A stretch of DNA of 64,000 bases from Streptomyces hygroscopicus subsp. hygroscopicus. GTDB taxonomy: Bacteria > Actinomycetota > Actinomycetes > Streptomycetales > Streptomycetaceae. The stretch covers positions 62,001 to 126,000 of the forward strand of contig NZ_BSSM01000011.1 in the NCBI RefSeq assembly GCF_030269125.1, written 5' to 3'. Below are positions 45,601 to 53,377 of this stretch, one piece after another (position 1 is the stretch's first letter; each line of letters begins with the position of its first letter). The notes beneath the pieces are model-generated. The model saw only the letters and a program-made list of their open reading frames with translations, was not told the origin of the DNA and ran no database searches. Made by a program: the position numbers and the translations under genes.

Positions 45601-45703
45601 GGCGGCCGTCGCGAAGCCGTTCGCCGACGCGGACCATCTGCTGCTGACCGGCCACTACGGTAAGGCGGTGGAGAAGCTGGCGCAGGCGTACCGGGCGGCC
45701 TGA
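42683..45703 (+). CDS. Secreted glycoside hydrolase family 3 beta-glucosidase with N-terminal carbohydrate-binding modules
   Basis: A 1006-residue exported enzyme: signal peptide (ALLVPGALLAALLPLSAAAHA); a CIA30/CBM-like beta-sandwich (about 35-200, with RFWWEGHDNGGKVAFEIKDG and VGGIDHVLGLTRMWGYS); a Calx-beta-like domain (VTYTTAGGTATAGQDYTPVSG); then the GH3 catalytic barrel (LSLAEKAGQMTQAERAGL, IYGVDAVHGHNNLYGATVMP, LATAKHFVGDGG, and the nucleophile Asp in FDGFVISDWNAID); the C-terminal GH3 domain; and a helical Ala/Arg-rich tail. ATG 42683 follows GGGAAGG; ATG 42662 in frame is less likely. Probably releases glucose from beta-glucans, perhaps together with the divergent GH30 enzyme. Confidence 0.92.
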   Translation: MPRPRTALLVPGALLAALLPLSAAAHAADDPPPVPVDRFEGEVPFASQPADGIFTWGGDTDDPPTLRLADRADAPEGAKVLSGTYDISGYGGFTHDFAADQPAHDWSAHQGIRFWWEGHDNGGKVAFEIKDGGANGEASELWTTSFTDDFTGWKQIEIPFRDFTYRTDYQPVGGIDHVLGLTRMWGYSVTLPAGLKGEFAMDDVELYGKADQTLRASVTTDAPVYPVTEGATAKVRVTLATTGEQPVDEPVTVTYTTAGGTATAGQDYTPVSGTLTFPAGTPSGSTRTVSVPTREDRAAESAETVPLRLTVDGAKAPDQTPQIVIDAHGLPYLNPKLPVQKRVADLLSRMSLAEKAGQMTQAERAGLTTPGDIASYDLGSLLSGGGSTPTPNTPEGWARMIDGFQLQAQATRFQIPLIYGVDAVHGHNNLYGATVMPHNIGIGATRNPRLAERTAAVTAAEVRATGVPWDFAPCLCVSRDERWGRAYESFGEDPALVESMETVIQGLQGSADGRQLSRDDKVLATAKHFVGDGGTAYGSSTTGGYTIDQGVTTVTRQQLEDIHLAPYKTAVRRGIGTVMPSFSSLDITGDGKGAVRMHARGDMINGELKGRMGFDGFVISDWNAIDQLPGDYADHVSTAVNAGVDMMMVPYSYKDFSGTLVDDVKAGRVSEARIDDAVSRILKEKFELGLFEHPYADTSGAAAIGSPAHRAVAREAAAESQVLLKNSGGLLPLKKSEKVYVAGSNADDIGNQTGGWTLTWQGASGDTEPGTTVLQGMREAGGDVTYSKDASAPTGGYDVGVVVVGETPYAEGVGDVGNGHSLSLSAADQAAVDKVCGAMKCVVLIVSGRPQLIGDRLGEIDSLVASWLPGTEGEGVADVLYGARPFTGQLPVTWPKSEAQLPINVGDASYDPQFPYGWGLTTRTAVPHGGAGTLKSLAARAAAAERRGDQRTGRDLVTQARLLVQQKAGQRMTAAVAKPFADADHLLLTGHYGKAVEKLAQAYRAA

Positions 45704-45754
45704 CCGGACCGTCCCGGATCACCCCTCGGGGGAGGCTTCGGGTAGCGTCGAGAC

Positions 45755-47110
45755 ATGAAGGCCGTCCCGCGGAGCCGAAGCCTCCCCGTCCTGCTGCCGG
45801 CCGTGCTCGTCCTGGTCCTGGCGACCCTGTTCGCCCCCGCGGCGAGCGCGGACACCGGCATCTCCACGATCGCCCGCGCCCTGCGCTCCGGCCCGGTCTA
45901 CGTCGACCCGGCCGCGGCCGGCCAACTGTCGCGGGCGGACGCCGACGCGCTCGCGAAACGGATCAAGGACGCGGACAAACCGCTGTTCGTCGCCGTCCTC
46001 CCGGCGGGCTACCCCACCGCGAACCTCTTCCGCGACCTGCGCGCCGCCACCGGCATCACCGGCCTGTACGGCATCCGGCTCGGCGACCGCTTCGACGCCC
46101 GCGCCGACGCGTCCGTCATGTCGCCGACCGCCCGGCAGAACCTGGTCGGCAGCGTCCGCGGCGAGGACACCAAGGCGCAGCTCACCGACTTCACCGACCG
46201 CGCCCTGGCCAACATGGGCGGCCACGCCCCGCGCAGCTGGCACGGCGGAGGCGGCGGGGGCGGCGGGGGCGGGTCCGCCGCGGGTCTGATCGCGGTCGCC
46301 GCGGTGCTGCTGGCGGGCGGCGCGGGCGCGTACGCGCTCGTGCGGCGGGGCCGGCGACGGCGTGCGGAGGAGCAGCGGGCCGCGCTGGACCGGCTGCGGG
46401 TGGTGGTGGACGAGGACATCACCGCCTTCGGCGAGGAACTCGACCGGCTCGACTTCCACCCGGCGGAACCCGGCGCGGACGACGCGATGCGCGGCGACTA
46501 CGAGCGCGCGCTGGACGCCTACGAGACGGCCAAGCGGCGGATGGCCGAGGCGGTCAGGCCGGAGGACGTCTGCCCGGTCACCGAGGCGCTGGAGGACGGC
46601 CGGTTCTCCCTCGCCCAGCTGGCGGCCCGGCGTGAGCGCCGCCCGCTGCCCGAGCGCCGTCCGCCGTGCTTCTTCGACCCCCGCCACGGCCCCTCGGTCA
46701 CCGACGCCACCTGGACCCCGCCCGGCGGTGCCCCGCGCGAGGTGCCGGTCTGCGCCGCCGACGCCACCCGTCTCGCCGACGGCCGCGACCCCGTGGTCCG
46801 CGAGGTCGACACGGAGTACGGCCGCCGCCCCTACTGGGACGCCGGCCCCGCCTACGGCCCCTGGGCGGGCGGCTACTTCGGCGGCGGCATCCTCCCCGGC
46901 CTCCTCTTCGGCACCCTGCTGGGCAACATGATGTCCACCCCCTCCTACGCCGCCGACTACGGCGCCGGCTACGGCGACTTCGGCGGCACCGACTACCAGG
47001 GCGGCGACGTCTCCGGCACCGACTTCGACCCCGGCGACTTCGGCGGCGGCTTCGGTGACGGCGGCGACTTCGGCGGGGGAGACGGCTTCGGCGGCGGCTT
47101 CGGCGACTGA
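45755..47110 (+). CDS. Secreted/membrane protein with glycine-rich segments (unknown function)
   Basis: A 451-residue protein. A signal peptide (LPVLLPAVLVLVLATLFAPA, ASA) precedes an extracytoplasmic domain (GPVYVDPAAAGQLSRADADALAKRIKDAD) resembling small TPM/DUF4350-like folds. Then come a Gly10 stretch and a membrane helix (GLIAVAAVLLAGGAGAYALV), followed by a cytoplasmic helical region with an Arg-rich start, a Cys-containing segment, a short hydrophobic GGGILPGLLFGTLLGNMMS, and a final Gly/Asp/Phe-rich tail of GGGFGD-type repeats. Relatives are annotated only as membrane proteins. It follows the GH3 gene by 51 nt but may have its own promoter. Confidence 0.75.
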   Translation: MKAVPRSRSLPVLLPAVLVLVLATLFAPAASADTGISTIARALRSGPVYVDPAAAGQLSRADADALAKRIKDADKPLFVAVLPAGYPTANLFRDLRAATGITGLYGIRLGDRFDARADASVMSPTARQNLVGSVRGEDTKAQLTDFTDRALANMGGHAPRSWHGGGGGGGGGGSAAGLIAVAAVLLAGGAGAYALVRRGRRRRAEEQRAALDRLRVVVDEDITAFGEELDRLDFHPAEPGADDAMRGDYERALDAYETAKRRMAEAVRPEDVCPVTEALEDGRFSLAQLAARRERRPLPERRPPCFFDPRHGPSVTDATWTPPGGAPREVPVCAADATRLADGRDPVVREVDTEYGRRPYWDAGPAYGPWAGGYFGGGILPGLLFGTLLGNMMSTPSYAADYGAGYGDFGGTDYQGGDVSGTDFDPGDFGGGFGDGGDFGGGDGFGGGFGD

Positions 47111-47423
47111 CCCACCCGTGCGGACCCCCCGGCCGCGGAACCACCGTGCCCGCCGGCCACGCCGCGCCGGGCTCCCGCGCCGATGTCGCTGTCGGGTCCC
47201 ACCCGTCCGGCCCGCTCGGTCCCGGCTCTTCGGTGGCCCTGACCACCTGGCGTGTGACGGCACCCGGGCCATCGAGGCCAGGAGGCCGGATGCTGCCGGG
47301 GGGACCGTCGGGGCCGGGAAGCGGGCAGTACCCGCGACCATCGGAGCCGGGTCCCCGGCACCGCCCCGCTTCCCGCCCGGCCCGCCCCCGCCTCGCACTC
47401 GCCGTCCGGCACATCCACCCCGT
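47111..47423. other. Intergenic region between convergent genes
   Basis: About 310 nt between the glycine-rich membrane protein and the sigma factor gene, which converge. No protein family, RNA gene or perfect long hairpin was seen. Short GC-rich inverted repeats around GGGACCG/CGGTCCC-like sequences occur but none is convincing as a terminator. Confidence 0.4.
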
Positions 47424-48368
47424 TCAGCCCGGCCGCCGCGTCAGCCCTGCCTCTCGCAGGACCGCCCACGCGTCCGCCACCGGTCCCACATGCGCCAGCT
47501 TGTCGGGGTTGATGACGGTGCGGATGGTCTGGATCCGGCCGCCGTGGACGTCCAGGGTCCACGTGTTGACGACCCGGCCCTCCCGGTCCCGGAAGACCGC
47601 GCCCGGCTGTCCGTTGAGACGGCGTGGCTCCACGATGCCGCCGATCCTGGTGAACGGCGGCCGGAGCGCCGCGAGCAGCCGGGCCACCCGGTCGGCGCCC
47701 GAGACGCCCGCGCCCCAGCGGGGAGCCTTGCCGCCGCTGTCGCCGAGGACCCGGGCGTCGGCGGCGAGCAACTCCCGCAGCCCGTCCACATCGCCCTCAC
47801 GGAAGGCGTCGAAGAAGCGCCCGGCGAGTTCCTCGCGTTCCCGCAGGTCGGCCGTGAAGCGGGTACGGCCCGCGTCCATGTGGCGGCGTGCCCGCAGCGC
47901 GAGCTGGCGGCACGCCGCCGGCGAGCGGCCCACCGCCGACGCGACGTCCGCGAAGCCGAAGCCGAACACCTCCCGCAGCACGAACACCGCACGCTCCAGA
48001 GGGCTGAGCCGCTCCAGCAGCAGCAGGGCCGCCGTGGACACCGAGTCGGCCAGCTCGGCCGAGCGCTCCGGGTCCTCGTAGGGGTCGTCGAGCAGCGGCT
48101 CGGGGAACCACGGACCGACGTACGCCTCCCGCCGTACCCGCGCCGAACGCAGCACGTCGATCGAGACCCGGGTGACGACGGCGGACAGGAACGCCTTGGT
48201 GGACGCGGGGTCCGTCGCCGACCGCTGGTAGCGCAGCCACGTCTCCTGTACCGCGTCCTCCGCCTCGCTCACACTGCCGAGGACGCGGTAGGCGATCGAG
48301 AACAGCAGTGGCCGCAGCGCCTCGAACTCCTCCGCCCGCCGCACCCCGGACCCGGTCGCGGTGGTCAC
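47424..48368 (-). CDS. ECF41-type (SigJ-like) RNA polymerase sigma factor
   Basis: A 314-residue extracytoplasmic-function sigma factor with a C-terminal SnoaL-like extension. Region 2 is RPLLFSIAYRVLGSVSEAED then AVQETWLRYQ; region 4 is LSPLERAVFVLREVFGFGF with the HTH segment SPAACRQLALRARRH. The linker has GPWFPEPLL, like the W-x-PEP motif of group ECF41. The extension has DSGGKA and INPDKLAHV, matching the group's DGGGK and NPDKL motifs, which in known members control activity without an anti-sigma factor. GTG 48368 overlaps the stop of the upstream epimerase gene (GTGA), so the pair is coupled. Confidence 0.92.
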   Translation of the reverse strand: MTTATGSGVRRAEEFEALRPLLFSIAYRVLGSVSEAEDAVQETWLRYQRSATDPASTKAFLSAVVTRVSIDVLRSARVRREAYVGPWFPEPLLDDPYEDPERSAELADSVSTAALLLLERLSPLERAVFVLREVFGFGFADVASAVGRSPAACRQLALRARRHMDAGRTRFTADLREREELAGRFFDAFREGDVDGLRELLAADARVLGDSGGKAPRWGAGVSGADRVARLLAALRPPFTRIGGIVEPRRLNGQPGAVFRDREGRVVNTWTLDVHGGRIQTIRTVINPDKLAHVGPVADAWAVLREAGLTRRPG

Positions 48369-49312
48369 GCCGGCTCCTCCCCGGCCAGCTCCTCGCAAAA
48401 CCCCTGCCGCCAGGACGGATAGCGCAGCTCCCAGCCCAGCTCCCGCTTGGCCTTCTCGTTCGAGAAGCCGCGGCCCTCGGTCATCATCACCACCGCCTGC
48501 TCCCCGGCCAGCAGCCGCGCCAGCCACTTCGGCACCCGCATCGGCGGCTTGGCCCCCGCGCACGCGGCCAGATGCGGCAGCCATTCGGCGGCCGGGGCCG
48601 GCTCGTCGTCCACGATGTTGAACACGCCCTTCGCCCGCTGCTCCACCGCCAGCACGGTGGCGCTCGCCGCGTCGTCCAGATGCACCCACGAGCTGTACCC
48701 GGTGGCGCGCCCCACCAGTGGGTACTGCCGCTTGCGCAGGAGCACCACCTGGTCGTCGATCGCCCCTGGGCCGTAGAAGGCGCCGTACCGCAGGGCCGCG
48801 CCGCCGTACCCGAGCACCGCCTCCTCGCCCCGGCGCAGCGCCAGCATCCCCACGTGCGCGGGCGTCCCCTCCAGCAGGTCCAGCGGGTCGTCCTCGGTCT
48901 TCACCCAGCCGCCCGTACGGACGCCGTTCCAGCTCGCGTAGCTCTGCGTGACGATGTGCGGGACACCAGTCGCGTCGGCGGCGGCCACCAGGTGCTCCGT
49001 ACCCTCCGTGCGCAGCCGGTTGGTGAGCGCGAACCACCGGTCCGGGTGCTTGAGGTCGGGTTTGCCCGCGTGGGCCATGGATATCGCCGTCATCTGGTGC
49101 ACGATCGCGTCCGGCCGCGCCCCGCCCACCGCCTCCCCGACCGAGGCCGCGTCCAGACCGTCCATCACCACCCCGTCCGCGCCGAGCCGTTGGAGCAGGC
49201 CCAGCTTGGCCGCGCTCGTCGTCGTCGCCGTGACCTGATGCCCCCGGGCCACCAGCCGCGGCACCAGCCGCCGCCCCAGCACCCCGCTCCCGCCCGCCAC
49301 GAACACCCGCAT
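48365..49312 (-). CDS. NAD-dependent epimerase/dehydratase family protein
   Basis: A 315-residue short-chain (extended SDR) protein with Rossmann motif VFVAGGSGVLGRRLVPRLVA and substrate-domain segments including HQMTAISMAHAG, LRYGAFYGPGAIDDQ and WVHLDDAASATVLAVEQ. The family's YxxxK catalytic pair is not clear, which is common in SDRs partnered with ECF41 sigma factors. ATG 49312 has GGAGG 9 nt upstream; ATG 49318 is too close to it. Its stop overlaps the sigma factor start, so the sigma factor probably controls this operon, as reported for other ECF41 loci with redox enzymes. Substrate unknown. Confidence 0.88.
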   Translation of the reverse strand: MRVFVAGGSGVLGRRLVPRLVARGHQVTATTTSAAKLGLLQRLGADGVVMDGLDAASVGEAVGGARPDAIVHQMTAISMAHAGKPDLKHPDRWFALTNRLRTEGTEHLVAAADATGVPHIVTQSYASWNGVRTGGWVKTEDDPLDLLEGTPAHVGMLALRRGEEAVLGYGGAALRYGAFYGPGAIDDQVVLLRKRQYPLVGRATGYSSWVHLDDAASATVLAVEQRAKGVFNIVDDEPAPAAEWLPHLAACAGAKPPMRVPKWLARLLAGEQAVVMMTEGRGFSNEKAKRELGWELRYPSWRQGFCEELAGEEPA

Positions 49313-49500
49313 GACCATCACCCTCCCCGTATCGCGGACACCGTCCGACGCTGTCGTCGCGACCTTGGGACGAGACGGGGCGGCCGGGTGTGACACGGGG
49401 ACGGGTACGGCTTTTGGGCGCGGCCGGGCGGACCGGGCGGCCTTTCCCGCCGAGCGGTGTCAGGAGGCCGTCCCTCGCGCACCGGTACGCACGCCGGCGC

Positions 49501-49950
49501 TCAGCCCTCCGTGCCGGGTATCTCCATCGCGCCGACCCGTTCCAGCAGCGCCGCCGCCAGCGTCAGCACCGCCCGCTCCGTCTCGCCGAGCGTGCTCAGG
49601 GCCGCGGCGAGCCAGAGGTCCCGCTCGGCCATGTCCCGCTCCAGCGCCCGCCGCCCCGGTTCGGTGAGCGTCAGCAGGGACTGCCGGCGGTCGCCCGCGT
49701 CCGGCTCCCGGACGATCAGACCCTCCGCGTCGAGTTCCGCGAACACCCGCGTCAGCGACTGCGGCCGCTGCCGCTCCTCGGCCGCGATCCGCCCCGGCGT
49801 GGCCGAGCCGTGCGCGTGCAGGTACCCCAGTACCGCGAGCTGATTGGGGCTGAGGCCCCCCTCCCCGCGCTCCTGCCGCAGCCGCCGGTTGATCCGGACG
49901 ACGGCACGACGGAGAGCGGCGGCATCGGCGAGATGATCCATGCGCGGCAT
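49501..49950 (-). CDS. MarR-family transcriptional regulator
   Basis: A ~149-residue winged-helix MarR regulator: ALRRAVVRINRRLRQERGEG, LSPNQLAVLGYLHAHGSATP, recognition helix region RPQSLTRVFAELDAEGLIVR, wing EPDAGDRRQSLLTLTEPGRRAL. Two ATGs (49950 and 49941) are possible; neither has a strong ribosome site, so the transcript may be leaderless. A small dyad (TCA-AA-TGA) lies just upstream. The YceI gene is the nearest other candidate target, but about 420 nt of non-coding sequence lies between them. Confidence 0.85.
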   Translation of the reverse strand: MPRMDHLADAAALRRAVVRINRRLRQERGEGGLSPNQLAVLGYLHAHGSATPGRIAAEERQRPQSLTRVFAELDAEGLIVREPDAGDRRQSLLTLTEPGRRALERDMAERDLWLAAALSTLGETERAVLTLAAALLERVGAMEIPGTEG

Positions 49951-50370
49951 CGTACGCAGATGCTTATCAAATGACCGACTCGCAGGCTCTGTTCTCGGAC
50001 AGTGAGGGAAAGACTGATACGCAACGCTTATGAAGCAGCGAGGGTCTGAGGGTCGTCCCGCTGCCCTGGGCGGCCGCCCTGTGGCCGGAGGGCGCGGCCG
50101 GGCCGTACACGGACTCGCTCGTCCTCGTGGTCGCCTCCACCCTGATCCCGGCCGGGAGGCGCGCACCACCGATCGGCATGGCCGGAATCGAGCGCTCGTC
50201 GCGCCGCCCCCGGTCCGCTGTCCTCCGCGCGGGCCCGTCCGTCTGCCCGCCGCCCATGACGGGCCGGGCGCGCCCCGGCCCCCGTCCGCACAGCAGTCGA
50301 GCGTGCCCGGCGACCCCCCGTCACGGGGCGCCGGGCACGCTCGGAGCAGGCAGGCCGTGCCGCCGGCGGG
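49951..50370. other. Non-coding stretch between marR and yceI
   Basis: About 420 nt. The first 80 nt are relatively AT-rich and probably hold the MarR promoter. From 50040 to about 50160 the plus strand reads LRVVPLPWAAALWPEGAAGPYTDSLVLVV without a start or family match; it may be a relic. A strong hairpin follows at 50301-50340. Confidence 0.4.
50301..50340 (-). terminator. Terminator downstream of the YceI gene
   Basis: Perfect 12-bp arms GCGTGCCCGGCG (50301-50312) and CGCCGGGCACGC (50329-50340) with an extra small inner stem. It lies 30 nt past the yceI stop on the minus strand. Confidence 0.75.
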
Positions 50371-50973
50371 TCACGCGTTCCTGATCGCGGAGACGTCGAA
50401 GCGGAGCTTGATCTTGTCGGAGACCAGGACACCGCCCGTCTCCAGCGCGGCGTTCCAGGTCAGGCCCCACTCGGAGCGCAGCAGTTCGGCCTTGCCCTCG
50501 AAGCCGGCGCGCTCGTTGCCGAACGGGTCCTTGGCGAGGCCGTTGAACTCCAGGTCGATGGTGATCGGCCGGGTGACGCCGAGCAGGGAGAGGTCGCCGG
50601 TGATGCGGTAGTCCTCGCCGCCCAGGGACTCCGCCTTGGTGGAGCGGAAGGTCATGGTCGGGAACTCGTCGATCTTGAAGAAGTCGGCCGACTTCAGGTG
50701 GCCGTCGCGGTCGGCGTTGCCGGTGTCGATGCTGTCCATCTTGATGTCGAGCGTGGCCGTGGACCTGGTCGGGTCCTGGCCGTCGAGGTGCAGGCTGCCG
50801 GTGAAGTCCTGGAAGCCGCCCCGCACGTTGGTGACCATCGCGTGGCGGGCCACGAACTCGATCGTGGTGTGCGCCGGGTCGATGGTGTAGTCACCGGTCA
50901 GTGCGGTCAGGTCGGGGCCGGCGGCCTGCGCGGGGGTGGCGGTCGCGTTGTCCTTGCGGCTGAAGAAGCCCAT
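50371..50973 (-). CDS. YceI-family lipid-binding protein
   Basis: A 200-residue YceI lipocalin-like protein with a ~30-residue polar N-terminal extension and no signal peptide. Family marks: LTGDYTIDPAHTTIEFVARH, VRGGFQDFTGSLHLDG, IKMDSIDTGNADRDGHLKSADFF, FPTMTFRSTKAESLGGEDYRITGDLSLLGVTRPITIDLEF (read in parts) and NALETGGVLVSDKIKL-like end. The family binds isoprenoid quinones or polyprenyl lipids. A short perfect dyad GTTCA-A-TGAAC at 51003-51013 lies 30 nt upstream and could be a MarR-type operator. The MarR gene is transcribed in the same direction further on. Confidence 0.9.
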   Translation of the reverse strand: MGFFSRKDNATATPAQAAGPDLTALTGDYTIDPAHTTIEFVARHAMVTNVRGGFQDFTGSLHLDGQDPTRSTATLDIKMDSIDTGNADRDGHLKSADFFKIDEFPTMTFRSTKAESLGGEDYRITGDLSLLGVTRPITIDLEFNGLAKDPFGNERAGFEGKAELLRSEWGLTWNAALETGGVLVSDKIKLRFDVSAIRNA

Positions 50974-51385
50974 GACGTCCTCCCAGGAGTCACTTGTTTA
51001 ACGTTCAATGAACCCAACGACTCAGACGTTAGACCCATTCCGTTTAGTTTTCAACATCATGCGCAACGTGATGACCCGATGGCGAACAGTCACCGCACTC
51101 AGCCCCGTGGTGGGCGCCCCCGGCGATCGGGCATACCGTGGGGGCGGAGTCTGGCGGAGGGCCGTCCGAGGGGCCGCGTCACTCCAGGGATGGCATGCGT
51201 GGTCCACTAATGGGGGCCGGATCTCCGGTATCGCCTTTGTGGCACCCCTACAACGCAAGCGGCCTCTGAGCAGTCGGAACGGCTGCACGCCGCCATGGTT
51301 CTGTTCACTGGCACCAGGAAAACGGGCCTGAGACTGTACGGAGTCGACGGCTCGCTTTCCTTGGTGTCCTTCGTAAGGTCGCTAC
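50974..51385. other. Divergent intergenic region between yceI and accB
   Basis: About 410 nt, more AT-rich near 50990-51060 than its surroundings, which suits promoter DNA for both directions. Besides the GTTCA-A-TGAAC dyad at 51003-51013 I see no RNA structure or coding region that I can support. Promoters for accB probably lie in the 51300-51385 part but no clear -35/-10 pair stands out. Confidence 0.4.
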
Positions 51386-52981
51386 ATGACCGTTTTGGAA
51401 GAGACGACGGGTGAGCCGACCGGCGAGCCGACGGACGCGCGCGGACGGGTCGCCGAACTGCACGACATCCGTGCGCGGGCCGTGGCCGGCCCCAGCGAGA
51501 AGGCGACCGCGGCGCAGCACGCCAAGGGCAAGCTGACGGCACGGGAGCGGATCGAGCTGCTCCTGGACCCGGGTTCCTTCCAGGAGGTCGAGCAGCTGCG
51601 CCGGCACCGGGCGACCGGATTCGGCCTGGAGGCGAAGAAGCCGTACTCCGACGGTGTGATCACCGGCTGGGGCACGGTGGAGGGCCGAACGGTCTTCGTC
51701 TACGCGCACGACTTCCGGATCTTCGGCGGCGCCCTGGGCGAGGCCCACGCCACCAAGATCCACAAGATCATGGACATGGCTATCGCGGCGGGCGCGCCGC
51801 TCGTGTCGCTGAACGACGGCGCGGGCGCCCGCATCCAGGAGGGTGTCAGCGCGCTCGCCGGGTACGGCGGCATCTTCCAGCGCAACACGAAGGCGTCGGG
51901 CGTCATCCCGCAGATCTCCGTGATGCTGGGCCCGTGCGCGGGCGGGGCGGCGTACTCGCCCGCGCTGACCGACTTCGTCTTCATGGTCCGCGAGACCTCC
52001 CAGATGTTCATCACCGGCCCGGACGTGGTCAAGGCGGTGACGGGCGAGGAGATCACCCAGAACGGCCTGGGCGGCGCGGACGTGCACGCCGAGACGAGCG
52101 GCGTCTGCCACTTCGCCTACGACGACGAGGAGACCTGCATCGCCGAGGTGCGGTACCTCCTGTCGCTGCTGCCGCAGAACAACCGCGAGAACCCGCCGCG
52201 GGTGGAGTCCGCCGACCCGGTGGACCGCCGCTCGGACGTCCTGCTCGACCTGGTCCCGGCCGACGGCAACCGGCCGTACGACATGGCCAAGGTCATCGAG
52301 GAGATCGTCGACGACGGCGAGTACCTGGAGGTCCACGAGCGCTGGGCCCGCAACATCATCTGCGCCCTCGCCCGCCTCGACGGCCAGGTGGTCGGCATCA
52401 TCGCCAACCAGCCGCAGGTCCTCGCGGGCGTCCTGGACATCGAGGCGAGCGAAAAAGCTGCGCGCTTTGTCCAGATGTGTGACGCTTTCAATATCCCGAT
52501 CGTGACCTTCCTGGACGTTCCCGGGTTCCTCCCCGGCGTCGACCAGGAGCACGGCGGGATCATCCGGCACGGCGCGAAGCTGCTGTACGCCTACTGCAAC
52601 GCGACGGTGCCGCGGATCTCGCTCATCCTGCGCAAGGCGTACGGAGGTGCCTACATCGTCATGGACTCCCAGTCGATCGGCGCCGACCTCACCTACGCCT
52701 GGCCCACGAACGAGATCGCCGTGATGGGCGCGGAAGGCGCGGCCAACGTCATCTTCCGCCGCCAGATCGCCGAGGCGGAGGACCCCGAGGCCATGCGGGC
52801 GCGGATGGTCAAGGAGTACAAGTCCGAGCTGATGCACCCGTACTACGCCGCCGAGCGCGGTCTGGTCGACGACGTGATCGACCCGGCCGAGACCCGCGAG
52901 GTGCTGGTGAGGTCGCTGGCGATGCTGCGCACCAAGCACGCCGACCTCCCGTCCCGGAAGCACGGCAACCCCCCGCAGTAA
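51386..52981 (+). CDS. accB: Acyl-CoA carboxylase beta subunit (acetyl/propionyl-CoA carboxyltransferase, AccB type)
   Basis: A 531-residue carboxyltransferase that moves CO2 from biotin to acetyl-CoA or propionyl-CoA, giving malonyl- or methylmalonyl-CoA for fatty acids and polyketides. Marks: LTARERIELLLDPGSFQEVEQL, VFVYAHDFRIFGGALGEAHATK (in parts), the acyl-CoA oxyanion loops around DGAGARIQEGVSALAGYGG and LGPCAGGAAYSPALTD, biotin-site DVPGFLPGVDQEHGGIIRHGAK, and AWPTNEIAVMGAEGAANVIF. The substrate-specificity residue in GGAYxVM is Ile424, as in Streptomyces AccB; PccB has Asp there. The epsilon subunit gene follows directly. ATG 51386 has weak upstream GTAAGG. Confidence 0.95.
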   Translation: MTVLEETTGEPTGEPTDARGRVAELHDIRARAVAGPSEKATAAQHAKGKLTARERIELLLDPGSFQEVEQLRRHRATGFGLEAKKPYSDGVITGWGTVEGRTVFVYAHDFRIFGGALGEAHATKIHKIMDMAIAAGAPLVSLNDGAGARIQEGVSALAGYGGIFQRNTKASGVIPQISVMLGPCAGGAAYSPALTDFVFMVRETSQMFITGPDVVKAVTGEEITQNGLGGADVHAETSGVCHFAYDDEETCIAEVRYLLSLLPQNNRENPPRVESADPVDRRSDVLLDLVPADGNRPYDMAKVIEEIVDDGEYLEVHERWARNIICALARLDGQVVGIIANQPQVLAGVLDIEASEKAARFVQMCDAFNIPIVTFLDVPGFLPGVDQEHGGIIRHGAKLLYAYCNATVPRISLILRKAYGGAYIVMDSQSIGADLTYAWPTNEIAVMGAEGAANVIFRRQIAEAEDPEAMRARMVKEYKSELMHPYYAAERGLVDDVIDPAETREVLVRSLAMLRTKHADLPSRKHGNPPQ

Positions 52982-53016
52982 CCCAGCGGACATCTCTCTT
53001 ACGGAGACTGACACCC

Positions 53017-53208
53017 ATGAGCACTCCCGACATCCGCGTCGAGAAGGGCCACGCCGACCCCGAGGAGGTCGCCGCCATCACGGCCGTCCTCCTCGCCCGT
53101 GCCGCCGCCCGCCCCGAGCCCACCCACCACCGACCCCACCCCAAGGCCGGCTGGCGCCGACTGGACCGCGAACCGGGCTTCCGCGCCCCGCACAGCTGGC
53201 ACGGCTGA
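53017..53208 (+). CDS. accE: Acyl-CoA carboxylase epsilon subunit
   Basis: A 63-residue small subunit that stabilises and stimulates the actinomycete acyl-CoA carboxylase complex. The helical HADPEEVAAITAVLLARAAA motif is the hallmark of AccE/PccE proteins, and the C-terminus ends in a Trp-containing segment (GWRRLDREPGFRAPHSWHG). It starts 35 nt after accB with a GGAGAC-like site, so the two are one operon, and a hairpin with a TTCG loop follows 12 nt after the stop. Confidence 0.92.
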   Translation: MSTPDIRVEKGHADPEEVAAITAVLLARAAARPEPTHHRPHPKAGWRRLDREPGFRAPHSWHG

Positions 53209-53220
53209 GGCACAAGACAT

Positions 53221-53256
53221 GCGAGCAGGGCCCCTCTTCGGAGGGGCCCTGCTCGC
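53221..53256 (+). terminator. Terminator after accBE with TTCG tetraloop
   Basis: Perfect 16-bp stem (53221-53236 with 53241-53256) closed by the very stable C(TTCG)G loop. Confidence 0.9.
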
Positions 53257-53377
53257 TGTGCCCGCGGGGACGCGGGGTTGTACCGACATGCGGCCGCGCC
53301 GGATGGGCGGCGAGTGACGACGAACTGCCCGCCGCGGCCTACGACCGCGACGGGCAGCCCGGGAACCTCGATCCCGC

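Noticed and set aside
42644..45655. 1003-residue minus-strand open frame over the GH3 gene
   Set aside because: Antisense shadow; no domain, and GH3 motifs on the plus strand explain the coding bias.
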